DNA of 50,366 nucleotides, from positions 1-50,366 of the forward strand of contig NZ_BMZA01000018.1 in assembly GCF_014652555.1 (NCBI RefSeq), given 5' to 3'. A program made the translations under genes and the position numbers. Under the pieces are notes generated by a model that was not told where the DNA came from, ran no database searches, and saw only the letters and a list, made by a program, of their open reading frames with translations. This DNA comes from Novosphingobium colocasiae. GTDB taxonomy: Bacteria > Pseudomonadota > Alphaproteobacteria > Sphingomonadales > Sphingomonadaceae. Positions 40,700-48,739 of this stretch are shown piece after piece; the stretch's first letter is position 1, and each line of letters opens with the position of its first letter.

Positions 40700-42313
40700 A
40701 TGCTTGAATTCTCGCTCTGGAAGAAGATCTGGCTGTGGGGGCTGACGCTGGCGCTGTGCGTGTGCGCGCTGCCTTCGCTGTTCTCGGTATCCGGGCTGTC
40801 GTGGCCCGCGGCGCTGCCCGATCCCAAGATCAACCTCGGGCTCGATCTTGCCGGCGGCAGCCACATCCTGCTCGAAGCGGATGAGAAGCAGGTTGCCCAG
40901 CAGCGCATCGAGGCGATGGACGAAAGCGTCCGTGCCCGGCTCAAGCAGGCTACCCCGACGATCCAGATCGGCGACGTGTCGAGCGCCAACGGCCACCTGA
41001 CCTTCATGCTCAAGGACCCCGGCCAGGTCGATGCCGCGCGCGAGGCGATCCTGCCGCTGACCAGCGGGGCCGGGCTGACGGGCCAGAGGGATTGGGATAT
41101 CCAGGTCCAGAACGGCAGCCAGTTCGTGCTCACCCCCACCAAGGAAGGGGTGGATCAGGCTATCTCCGCGGCAATGGACACCGCGATCGAAGTGGTGCGC
41201 AAACGCATCGACGCGCTGGGGACGCGCGAACCCACCATCATCCGCCAGGGCCAGAACCGCATCGTCGTTCAGGTTCCGGGGCTTCAGGACCCGCAGGCGC
41301 TCAAGAGCCTGCTGGGCCAGACCGCCAAGCTTGAATTCAAGATGGTCGACGATGCGGCGTCCCCCGCCGATATCGTCGCCGGGATCGTCCCCCCGGGCGA
41401 CGAGATCCTGCCTTATGCCGATGCGCCGGCGGCCGGCGGTGCGGCCGCTCCGAAGATCGCGGTGAAGCGGCTCGGCGGCATCAAGGGCGATCAGCTCACT
41501 GATGCCAAGCAGGGCTTCGAGCACAACAGCAACCAGCCGGTCGTCTCGATCACCTTCAACCAGGCCGGGGGCGAGAAGTTCGCGCAGTTGACCAGCGAGA
41601 ACGTGGGCAAGCGCTTCGCCATCATCCTGGACGGCAAGGTGCTTTCGGCCCCCAGCATCAACGAGCCGATCCTGGGCGGCAGCGCCCAGATTTCCGGCAG
41701 CTTCTCGGTGCAAAGCGCCACCCAACTGGCGATCGCGCTGCGTTCGGGCGCGCTGCCGGTGGACCTCACGGTGATCGAGGAACGCACCGTCGGGCCCGAC
41801 CTTGGTGCGGATTCGATCCGCAAGGGCCTGATCGCGATGACCATCGGCTCGCTGTTGGTGGTGGCGCTGATGGTGCTGACCTATGGCCGCTTCGGCATCT
41901 ATGCGACGATCGCGCTGGTGTTCAACGTGCTGATGATCCTGGGGATCATGGCGCTGATGGGCACCACGCTGACGCTGCCGGGTATCGGCGGTTTCGTGCT
42001 GACGATCGGCGCGGCGGTGGACGCGAACGTGCTGATCTACGAGCGCATGAGAGAAGAACGCAAGAAAGGCCGGCGGGTCGTGTCGGCGGTGGAGAACGGC
42101 TACAAGGAAGCCAGCCGCGCCATCTATGACGCCAACGTCACCAACGCGATCGCCGGTGTACTGCTGTTCGCCTTCGGCTCAGGCCCGGTGCGCGGTTTTG
42201 CGGTGGTTCTCATCATCGGCCTGTTCACTTCGGTGTTCACCGGCGTCACCCTGACCCGCATGTGGGTCGCCGATTGGCTGCGCCGCGCGCGGCCGACCGA
42301 ACTGAACGTGTAA
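40700..42313 (+). CDS. secD: Protein translocase subunit SecD
   Basis: SecD uses the proton gradient to pull proteins from the periplasmic side during secretion. The product has 537 residues. A first membrane helix (about 9-30) is followed by NLGLDLAGGSHILLE, the family D1 motif, then the P1 periplasmic domain. The IVVQVPGLQDP and TAKLEFKMV motifs follow, and five more helices in the C-terminal 180 residues. The motif GADSIRKG before helix 2, and DANVLIYERMREER in the fourth helix region, are typical. It has its own start 79 bases after yajC, and secF follows after 12 bases. Confidence 0.97.
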   Translation: MLEFSLWKKIWLWGLTLALCVCALPSLFSVSGLSWPAALPDPKINLGLDLAGGSHILLEADEKQVAQQRIEAMDESVRARLKQATPTIQIGDVSSANGHLTFMLKDPGQVDAAREAILPLTSGAGLTGQRDWDIQVQNGSQFVLTPTKEGVDQAISAAMDTAIEVVRKRIDALGTREPTIIRQGQNRIVVQVPGLQDPQALKSLLGQTAKLEFKMVDDAASPADIVAGIVPPGDEILPYADAPAAGGAAAPKIAVKRLGGIKGDQLTDAKQGFEHNSNQPVVSITFNQAGGEKFAQLTSENVGKRFAIILDGKVLSAPSINEPILGGSAQISGSFSVQSATQLAIALRSGALPVDLTVIEERTVGPDLGADSIRKGLIAMTIGSLLVVALMVLTYGRFGIYATIALVFNVLMILGIMALMGTTLTLPGIGGFVLTIGAAVDANVLIYERMREERKKGRRVVSAVENGYKEASRAIYDANVTNAIAGVLLFAFGSGPVRGFAVVLIIGLFTSVFTGVTLTRMWVADWLRRARPTELNV

Positions 42314-42325
42314 GGGAGAGCCGAT

Positions 42326-43312
42326 ATGCGTCTTCTCAAGCTCATCCCGGACAATACCAACATCCATTTCCTGCGCTGGCGGGTGCCGTTCTACGCGGTC
42401 AGCCTCGTGCTGGTCGTCGCAAGCTGGACGCTGGTGATGGTCAAAGGCCTGAACTACGGCGTCGATTTCGCCGGCGGCCAGGAAATCACCGCCACCTTCG
42501 TCGGCGATGCCGAAGCGCCGGTAGCGGCGCTTCGCGAAGAGGTGGGCAAGCTGGGCTATGGCGAACCGGTGATCCAGCGTTTCGGCAAGCCGAACGAAGT
42601 GTCGATCCGCACCAAGCTCCCCCCGGAGGCGGAAAGCAATCCCGGCGCGGCGCAGGCGATCGCCAAGAAGATCACGTCCACTATCAAGGCCGCGCATCCC
42701 GAAGTGCGCATCGATGGCGTCGATACGGTTTCGGGCAAGGTTTCGAGCGAGTTCCGCGACAAGGCGATCTACGCGCTGCTGGCGGCGATGGTGGCGATCT
42801 CGATCTACATCTGGATCCGCTTCGAATGGCAGTTCGGCGTCGGTGCGCTGTTCTCGCTGTTCCACGACGTATCGCTGACGCTGGGCATGTTCGCGCTGTT
42901 CCAGATGGAGTTCAGCCTGCAGATCATTGCCGCGCTGCTGGCGCTGATCGGCTATTCGTTGAACGACACCATCGTCGTCTATGACCGCATTCGCGAGGAT
43001 CTGAAAAAGTTCCGCAAGATGCCGCTGCCCGAACTGCTCGACATGTCGGTCAACGAAACGCTGGCGCGCACGGTGATGACATCGGCATCAATGCTGGTGG
43101 CGCTGATCCCGCTGCTGCTGTTCGGGCCGGAAAGCCTGTTCGGCATGGTCGCCGCGATCACGCTGGGCATCTTCGTCGGCACCTACTCGTCGATCTACAT
43201 GGCCGCGCCGATCCTCATCTGGCTGGGCGTCAGCGGCGACAGTTTCGTCAAGACCGAGAGTGAGATCGACCGGCAGGAACGCCTGGCACGGGAGCGCTCG
43301 GCGCGGCCGTGA
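42326..43312 (+). CDS. secF: Protein translocase subunit SecF
   Basis: SecF pairs with SecD in the membrane. The product has 328 residues with six helices. Family motifs are YGVDFAGGQEI in the first periplasmic segment, YSLNDTIVVYDRIREDLKK before the fourth helix, and NETLARTVMTS. A ribosome site GGGAGAG precedes the ATG. The gene ends just before a run of ten G residues (43315-43324) and the convergent glycosyltransferase gene. Confidence 0.97.
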   Translation: MRLLKLIPDNTNIHFLRWRVPFYAVSLVLVVASWTLVMVKGLNYGVDFAGGQEITATFVGDAEAPVAALREEVGKLGYGEPVIQRFGKPNEVSIRTKLPPEAESNPGAAQAIAKKITSTIKAAHPEVRIDGVDTVSGKVSSEFRDKAIYALLAAMVAISIYIWIRFEWQFGVGALFSLFHDVSLTLGMFALFQMEFSLQIIAALLALIGYSLNDTIVVYDRIREDLKKFRKMPLPELLDMSVNETLARTVMTSASMLVALIPLLLFGPESLFGMVAAITLGIFVGTYSSIYMAAPILIWLGVSGDSFVKTESEIDRQERLARERSARP

Positions 43313-43361
43313 GCGGGGGGGGGGCACGGGTGGCCCACCCCGCTGCGGCCCAAGCAGCGCG

Positions 43362-43411
43362 CGCTCGACACGAACGGAACATTGGATGCTGATTAAACGC
43401 GCGGTTCTATA
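43362..43411. repeat. Dispersed repeat, truncated single arm
   Basis: This stretch, from CGCTCGACACGAACGG to CGCGCGGTTCTATA, matches one arm of the large inverted repeat near the end of the window (50172-50221 in reverse). It shares the identical block ATTAAACGCGCG. It lies between the convergent secF and glycosyltransferase genes and looks like a half copy. Confidence 0.6.
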
Positions 43412-43430
43412 GCGGGTAAGGCCGCAGAAT

Positions 43431-44645
43431 TTAATCGCAGCGGCGTGGGCTGTCGCCATCCACGCCTAGCACTTCGCCCCAGAATCGCACGATATTCTCG
43501 GCATTGACGCCCCAACTGAAGCGGGCGGCATTGGCGGCGACCTGTTCCTGGGTGGGCGGATCGGCGAGCAGTTCGGCCACACCTTCGGCAATCGCGGCGG
43601 CGTTGCGTTCGACCAGCCGGCCGGCGGTGGCGTCCTTCACCACTTCGCGCGCGCCGCCGATATCGGGGATAACGATCGGGGTGCCGCAGGCCAGCCCCTC
43701 CACCCACACGTTGGCCAGCCCCTCGCTGGCCGAGGGCAGCACCAGCACATCGGCGGCGCACAGCAGGTGGGGCAGCAGTTCGTGGTTGACGATGCCGAGG
43801 AAGTGGACGCGATCGGCGACGCCCAGCCGCGCTGCCAGCGCTTCCAGCCGCGCCCGGTCCTCTCCCGCCCCCGCCAGCGCCAGTTGCGCTTCGGGCAGGC
43901 GGTGCAACGCTTCGATCACCAGCGCCTGACCCTTGCGCGGGATCAGCGCGCCGGGCGTGACCAGCAGCGGGCCATCGGGATCGATGTTGAGATCGGGCAG
44001 GGCCGAGACCAGCGCCCGCGCCGCGCCGCGTTCGACCGGGCGGAAGGCCTCGCGATCGAGCCCGGTGTAATGGACCGAGATGCGATCCGGCGGCATGCCG
44101 AGCGCGATCATGTCCGCCTTCAGCGCCTCGCTCACCGCCAGCAGACCCGCCGCCTGATCCGCCGCCTGCAGCATCTGGCGCAGCGCCGCCGGGCGCTTGC
44201 CCCAGTAATGGATATCGGCCCCGCGAGACTTGATCGTCAGCGGCAGGCCGAGTTCCCGCGCGACGATGGCGGCGGCGGGGCCATCGGGGAAGAAGAACTG
44301 CGCATCGACCAGGTCGAACGGCTGCTCGGCGTGAAGGCCGCGCACCAGCGGCAGCACCGCATCGGCGATGCGCCCGGGATTGCTGTCACCGCCAACGCGG
44401 GGGATCACCGTGAATTGCGGATAGTGGACGAGGAGCCCGACGGCATCGCTGGCCGGGGGCAGGTCTTTGAGCCGAGCGTAGGGCTCGCGGCGCGAGAGCG
44501 GCCAGGGCGGGATGCCGAGCGGGCTGACCATGGTCAGGTCGACCTCGCCGCGCGCGGTGACGGCGCGCATCTGGTTGCCGACGAAGACGCCGAAGCTGGG
44601 TTTGACCGGGTTGGGGAACAGCGTGGATAGGGAAAGAACGCGCAT
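43431..44645 (-). CDS. Glycosyltransferase, family 4 (GT-B)
   Basis: The product has 404 residues with the GT-B fold. The N-terminal domain starts MRVLSLSTLFPNPVKPSFGVFV and contains SRGADIHYWG. The C-terminal domain has TPGALIPRKGQALVIEAL and the nucleotide-sugar motif PSASEGLANVWVEGLACGTPIV, with the two Glu residues spaced as in family 4. It retains the sugar configuration and builds a surface polysaccharide, glycolipid or glycoprotein; donor and acceptor cannot be told. No other glycan genes are near. The gene is next to an XRE regulator on the same strand, with a 24-base gap. Confidence 0.9.
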   Translation of the reverse strand: MRVLSLSTLFPNPVKPSFGVFVGNQMRAVTARGEVDLTMVSPLGIPPWPLSRREPYARLKDLPPASDAVGLLVHYPQFTVIPRVGGDSNPGRIADAVLPLVRGLHAEQPFDLVDAQFFFPDGPAAAIVARELGLPLTIKSRGADIHYWGKRPAALRQMLQAADQAAGLLAVSEALKADMIALGMPPDRISVHYTGLDREAFRPVERGAARALVSALPDLNIDPDGPLLVTPGALIPRKGQALVIEALHRLPEAQLALAGAGEDRARLEALAARLGVADRVHFLGIVNHELLPHLLCAADVLVLPSASEGLANVWVEGLACGTPIVIPDIGGAREVVKDATAGRLVERNAAAIAEGVAELLADPPTQEQVAANAARFSWGVNAENIVRFWGEVLGVDGDSPRRCD

Positions 44646-44669
44646 GAGAGGTGCAATATCCCCGCCGGG

Positions 44670-45242
44670 TTAGAGGTTCCTTACGAGCAGGTCAGCGCTG
44701 GCGATCCAGGCCGGATGGTCGATCACCACCTGCGGCCTGCCGGTGGCGGGCGGCAGCAGGGCGACGCGCTGGCCATCCGCATCGATCAGCCGCCCGAACC
44801 CGAACCGCCCGCCCGGCCGGGGCACCAGCACATCGCGGTTCATCAACCGGCCCGCGTGCTCGGGAGAATGGCGGCGCAGCCAGATCTGGTCCCCGGCGCG
44901 ATATTCGCCGCAAGGCCCGCTGACCGTGACGACCAGCCAGGCATCGCCCGCACCGATCTCGGTTGGCGGCACCGCATCGCGCGGATTTGCCAGCGCCTCC
45001 GCGCCGCCGTCATCAAGGGTGGCGACGATGCGGGCTGGCTGTGCGCCTTCGCTTTTGAGCAGCAACTCCGGCTCAACCCCCAGCGCGGCGGCGATGCGGT
45101 TCATCCATGCCAGCGACAGGTTGCGCATCCCGGTTTCAAGCCGGCCGATCGTCTGCGCCGTCGTCGCCGGTTCACAGCGCGCCGCGACATCGGCGAGAGT
45201 GAGCCCTTGCTGAACGCGGATATCGCGGATGCGGTTGATCAT
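44670..45242 (-). CDS. XRE-family regulator with S24-like C-terminal domain
   Basis: The product has 190 residues. The N-terminal helix-turn-helix (about 1-62) has the XRE pattern MINRIRDIRVQQGLTLADVA, with a recognition helix in TTAQTIGRLETGMRNLSL. The C-terminal half has a beta-rich unit with YRAGDQIWLRRHSPEHAG and MNRDVLVPR, resembling the S24/LexA-CI fold used for dimerisation, but I see no clear Ser-Lys catalytic pair. AAGGAT lies before the ATG. No prophage genes are nearby, so it is an orphan repressor, possibly acting on itself or on the glycosyltransferase that follows. Confidence 0.8.
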   Translation of the reverse strand: MINRIRDIRVQQGLTLADVAARCEPATTAQTIGRLETGMRNLSLAWMNRIAAALGVEPELLLKSEGAQPARIVATLDDGGAEALANPRDAVPPTEIGAGDAWLVVTVSGPCGEYRAGDQIWLRRHSPEHAGRLMNRDVLVPRPGGRFGFGRLIDADGQRVALLPPATGRPQVVIDHPAWIASADLLVRNL

Positions 45243-45318
45243 CGCGTGGATCCTTAACCGTTTTGGTTTTCAGACTTTCGTTCAGTTCGTTCGTTTTGGC
45301 AAGTCTACGCTGCTGTTT

Positions 45319-45343
45319 CCGTTCGTGTCGAGCGAAGTCGAGA
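45319..45343. repeat. Dispersed repeat core, single copy
   Basis: This 25-base stretch (CCGTTCGTGTCGAGCGAAGT and CGAGA) is the core shared with both arms of the element at the window end. It lies between the XRE regulator and the ABC-F gene, framed by a short inverted pair TCTACGC (45304-45310) and GCGTAGA (45359-45365). Confidence 0.6.
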
Positions 45344-45378
45344 CGCGCGCGCGACCTGGCGTAGACGTCGGAAGATAT

Positions 45379-45506
45379 CACGCGGAGACGCGGAGGCGCA
45401 GAGATGGTCGTTTGTGGTACCGCAGGCGTTCATGAAGCGGTACCGAAACTGCGGCTCCGCCGCGAGGGACGGTGGAGTGAAGGCTTTTCTCCGCGTCTCT
45501 GCGTGC
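45379..45506. repeat. Second inverted-repeat element (CACGCGGAGACGCGGAG arms)
   Basis: The ends 45379-45395 and 45490-45506 are inverted copies with 16 of 17 matching positions. The centre holds a further pair of GGTACC sites and CCGCAG/CTGCGG pieces, so the whole could fold into a large cruciform. It encodes nothing and lies upstream of the XRE gene and downstream of uup, both on the minus strand. Confidence 0.6.
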
Positions 45507-45521
45507 CCAATTTTTCGAAGC

Positions 45522-47318
45522 CTACCCCTCGACCTGCTCCGCCAGTTCCAGCCACCGCTCTTCCGCAGCCTCCTTCTCGGCGCGCGCCTTGTCGATCGCG
45601 GCGCTGAGGGCGGCGAACTTCCTGGCATCGCGGGTGAACAGGTCGGGATCGGACAGCGCCGCCTCGTCGCGGGCGATGTCCGTTTCCAGGGCTTCGATCC
45701 GGGCCGGCAGCAGGTCGTAATCGCGCTGGTCCTTGTAGGACAGCTTGGTCGACTTTGGTTTGGCCGGAGCCGGCGCGGCGGCATCGCCTTTCGGCTTGTC
45801 GGCGCGGCCTTGGGTGGTGCGTTGCCGGCGCTTCGCCTCCCAGTCGGCGTAGCCGCCGGCGATCACGTCGATATGCCCCGAGCCGTCGAGCCCTAGCGTC
45901 ACGTTGACGGTGCGATCGAGGAAATCGCGATCGTGGCTGACGATCAGGACCGTGCCGTCGTAATCGGCGATCACTTCCTGCAGCAGGTCGAGCGTTTCGA
46001 GATCGAGGTCGTTGGTCGGCTCGTCCAGCACCAGCAGGTTGGACAGGCGGGCGAATTCGCGCGCCAGCAACAGCCGCGAGCGCTCCCCGCCCGACAGCGT
46101 CCCCACCTTCACCTCGACCATGCCGGGATCGAACAGGAAGTCCTTCAGATAGCCCTGGACATGCTTGCGCACGCCGCGCACGTCGATCCAGTCACCCCCT
46201 TCGGCGATGACATCGCGGACGCGCTTGTCCGGGGCCATCAGGCTGCGCTGCTGGTCTATCACGGTTTTGTTGAGGGTGTTGGCCAGCACGATGCGCCCGG
46301 AATCGGGCTCCAGTTCACCGGTCAGCAGCTTGAGCAGGGTGGATTTGCCGGAGCCGTTGGCCCCGACCACACCGATGCGATCGCCGCGCTGGATGCGCAG
46401 GCTGAAGTCCTTGATGATCGTGCGCTGGGCATCGCCTTCGCCAAAGCGCTTGGTGACGTGTTCGGCGACGATGACCGATTTGGTCTTGCTGTCGTCCGAC
46501 CCTACCGCCAGCTTGGCGGCCCCCTGCGGCCCCATCATCGCCGCGCGCTGGGCCCGCATTTCCCACAGCTTGGCCAGCCGCCCCTGATTGCGCTTGCGCC
46601 GGGCGGTGACGCCGCGTTCCAGCCAGTGCGCCTCGATCTTGAGCTTGGCGTCCAGCTTCTGCGCGGCGCGCTCCTCCTCGGCGTAGACCTCGTTTTCCCA
46701 CGCCTCATAGCCGCCGAACCCGACTTCGCGGCGGCGCAGTGATCCGCGATCCAGCCACAGGGTGGCGTTTGTCAGCCGGGTCAGGAAGGTGCGATCGTGG
46801 CTGATGACCACGAAGGCACCGTTGTAGCGTTGCAGCCAGCTTTCGAGCCAGTCGATCGCCGCCAGATCGAGGTGGTTGGTCGGCTCGTCCAGCAGCAGCA
46901 GATCGGGTTCGGAGGCCAGCGCCCGGCACAGCGCGGCGCGGCGGCGCTCGCCGCCGCTGGCGCTGTTCGCATCGCGCGACAGATCGATGCCGAGCTGATC
47001 GGCGATCGCCTCCACCTCGTGGCGCGGCGGCGCATCCTCGCCGTGGATGGCGAAATCGAGAAGGGTATCGAACCCGGTGAAGAACGGGTCCTGCTCCAGC
47101 GTGACGACCCGCGTGCCGGGCTGGACCGAACGGATGCCGCGATCCGCCTCCACAGTGCCGGCGATGAGGCGCAGCAAGGTGGACTTGCCCGCGCCGTTGC
47201 GGCCGATCAGCGCCAGCCGGTCACGCGGCGCGATGGTCAGGTCAAGGTCCTGGAACAGCCAGCCGGAGCTCTGGATGAGCCCCAGGCTTTCCCAGCTTAG
47301 GATCGGTGCAAGTGCCAT
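45522..47318 (-). CDS. uup: ABC-F protein Uup
   Basis: The product has 598 residues with two ABC domains and no membrane part. Domain 1 has GRNGAGKST, SASGGERRRAALCRAL and LLLLDEPTNHLD; domain 2 has GANGSGKST, TLSGGERSRLLLAREF and LLVLDEPTNDLD, and both have the switch His (SHDRTF and SHDRDF). The linker between them (WLERGVTARRKRNQGR) and a charged C-terminal coiled coil are the marks of Uup. ABC-F proteins act on the ribosome or on DNA-branch structures; Uup has been linked to transposon excision and replication-fork stability in E. coli. This is not a drug exporter. Confidence 0.93.
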   Translation of the reverse strand: MALAPILSWESLGLIQSSGWLFQDLDLTIAPRDRLALIGRNGAGKSTLLRLIAGTVEADRGIRSVQPGTRVVTLEQDPFFTGFDTLLDFAIHGEDAPPRHEVEAIADQLGIDLSRDANSASGGERRRAALCRALASEPDLLLLDEPTNHLDLAAIDWLESWLQRYNGAFVVISHDRTFLTRLTNATLWLDRGSLRRREVGFGGYEAWENEVYAEEERAAQKLDAKLKIEAHWLERGVTARRKRNQGRLAKLWEMRAQRAAMMGPQGAAKLAVGSDDSKTKSVIVAEHVTKRFGEGDAQRTIIKDFSLRIQRGDRIGVVGANGSGKSTLLKLLTGELEPDSGRIVLANTLNKTVIDQQRSLMAPDKRVRDVIAEGGDWIDVRGVRKHVQGYLKDFLFDPGMVEVKVGTLSGGERSRLLLAREFARLSNLLVLDEPTNDLDLETLDLLQEVIADYDGTVLIVSHDRDFLDRTVNVTLGLDGSGHIDVIAGGYADWEAKRRQRTTQGRADKPKGDAAAPAPAKPKSTKLSYKDQRDYDLLPARIEALETDIARDEAALSDPDLFTRDARKFAALSAAIDKARAEKEAAEERWLELAEQVEG

Positions 47319-47641
47319 GGCTGCGCGCCCTACAGGGGGGGCGGGGATGCGGCAAGGGCGCGTGTCGTGACGGTCGATACCAACTCTCGCCCAGGTGCCT
47401 TATCCCGCTCCGCTTTATCGTTGCGAGCGACCGAAGGTCGCGCGGCAACCCAGGGGCGTTTTGTGCCGCCCTGGATGGCTTCACCCGCCTCGCGGGTTCG
47501 CAATGACGATCGGAAGGCGTGGGTTCAGGTCGTGCGGCTTGGTATTGGCCGACGCATTCCCCGGCATCGCGGCCCTGAATGCCGCCTTCGGCCTGCATTC
47601 ACGGCTTGTTCAACGCGCCGGGCTTAGGCACCTAAGGCACG
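47319..47641. other. Divergent intergenic region between uup and the exported protein
   Basis: The 323 bases hold the promoters of uup (minus) and the PepSY-like gene (plus) and a repeat at 47417-47510. Beyond the repeat I see no gene. Confidence 0.5.
47417..47510. repeat. Intergenic inverted repeat, GTCATTGCGA...-type
   Basis: The stretch starts ATCGTTGCGAGCGACCGAAG and ends with TTCGCAATGACGAT; the two ends are inverted versions of one sequence, with CAACCCAGGG and CCCTGGATGG as inner arms. This is a common alphaproteobacterial intergenic repeat that folds into a long hairpin. Confidence 0.65.
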
Positions 47642-47974
47642 ATGACGCAGCAAAACCGCCTTTCCGCCTTTCGTCCCGCCGCCTTGGCCGCAACGCTTGC
47701 CGTCCTGGCGGCGGCCACCACTGCCGTCCTGCCTGCTTTCGCCGAACCGGGCAACGAACAGGCGAGCGCGCGCAGCAACGTCAAGAGCGGTGGCGCCATG
47801 AAGATCGGCCAGATCGAGAGCGTCGTCCTGCCCAAGATGAAGGGCTACAACTATATCGGGTTCACCTATTTTCCGATCGAGAACATCTACCGGCTGCGCT
47901 TCCTCAACGGCATCCGCGCGGTGGACGTGGATGTGGATGCCCGCAACGGCCGCATCCTTTCGCGCTCCAACTGA
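47642..47974 (+). CDS. Exported PepSY-like protein
   Basis: The product has 110 residues. A signal peptide ends at AFA (about residue 34). The mature part of about 75 residues contains YNYIGFTYFPIENIYRLRFL and VDVDVDARNGRILSRSN, a pattern like a PepSY domain, a small periplasmic fold that binds peptides or inhibits proteases. I infer this from the last part (a D-x-D-x-x-x-G-x-I-L ending) and not from a firm match. It lies 86 bases before the two-component genes. PepSY proteins are often made with such systems, so it could be a sensor helper or a target of regulation. Confidence 0.7.
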   Translation: MTQQNRLSAFRPAALAATLAVLAAATTAVLPAFAEPGNEQASARSNVKSGGAMKIGQIESVVLPKMKGYNYIGFTYFPIENIYRLRFLNGIRAVDVDVDARNGRILSRSN

Positions 47975-48060
47975 TGGGGGCTTCGCTTGACGGGTGCGGG
48001 CTTTGCCACCATGTCAGGCGCAATTGAAACGGCCCAATCCATAACGGGGAGAGACCGACC

Positions 48061-48738
48061 TTGCGCATTCTGATCGTCGAGGACGAACCGACACTCGGCA
48101 ACCAGCTCAAGACGACGCTGGAGCAGAACGGCTATGCCGTCGATCTGTCAACCGATGGCGAAGACGGCCACTTCCTCGGCTCGACCGAGGAGTACGACGC
48201 GGTGATCCTCGACCTCGGCCTGCCCGAGATCGACGGCCTGACCGTGCTGGGCATGTGGCGGCGCGAAGGCCGGCATTTCCCGGTGCTGGTGCTGACCGCG
48301 CGCGATAGCTGGTCGGACAAGGTGGCCGGGCTCGATGCCGGAGCTGACGATTACCTCGCCAAGCCGTTCCAGACCGAGGAACTGATCGCCCGCCTGCGCG
48401 CGCTGATCCGCCGCGCTTCGGGCAATACCAGCAGCGAACTGACCGCCGGCGACGTGCGGCTCGATACCCGTTCGGGGCGGGTCACGCTGGCCGGCGAGCC
48501 GGTGAAGCTGACGGCGCAGGAATACAAGCTGCTGTCCTATCTCATGCACCACAAGGGCAAGGTCGTCAGCCGCACCGAACTGATCGAGCACATCTACGAT
48601 CAGGATTTCGATCGCGATTCGAACACCATCGAAGTGTTCGTGACCCGCATCCGCAAGAAGCTGGGTGCCGATGTCATCACCACCATCCGCGGCCTTGGCT
48701 ACAGCCTCGACGATCCCGCCGAAGCACCGCGCGGCTGA
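48061..48738 (+). CDS. OmpR-family response regulator (PhoP-like)
   Basis: The product has 225 residues. The receiver domain has the acidic pair Glu7-Asp8, the phosphorylated Asp51 in VILDLGLP, and the Thr and Lys switch residues in LVLTARD and YLAKPFQ. The C-terminal winged helix has LTAQEYKLLSYLMHHKGKVVSRTEL and the DNA-binding FVTRIRKKL. The start codon is TTG, preceded by GGGGAGAG at good spacing. It is followed after one base by the sensor kinase gene. Overall it is most like the PhoP/QseB group. Confidence 0.93.
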   Translation: MRILIVEDEPTLGNQLKTTLEQNGYAVDLSTDGEDGHFLGSTEEYDAVILDLGLPEIDGLTVLGMWRREGRHFPVLVLTARDSWSDKVAGLDAGADDYLAKPFQTEELIARLRALIRRASGNTSSELTAGDVRLDTRSGRVTLAGEPVKLTAQEYKLLSYLMHHKGKVVSRTELIEHIYDQDFDRDSNTIEVFVTRIRKKLGADVITTIRGLGYSLDDPAEAPRG

Positions 48739-48739
48739 C

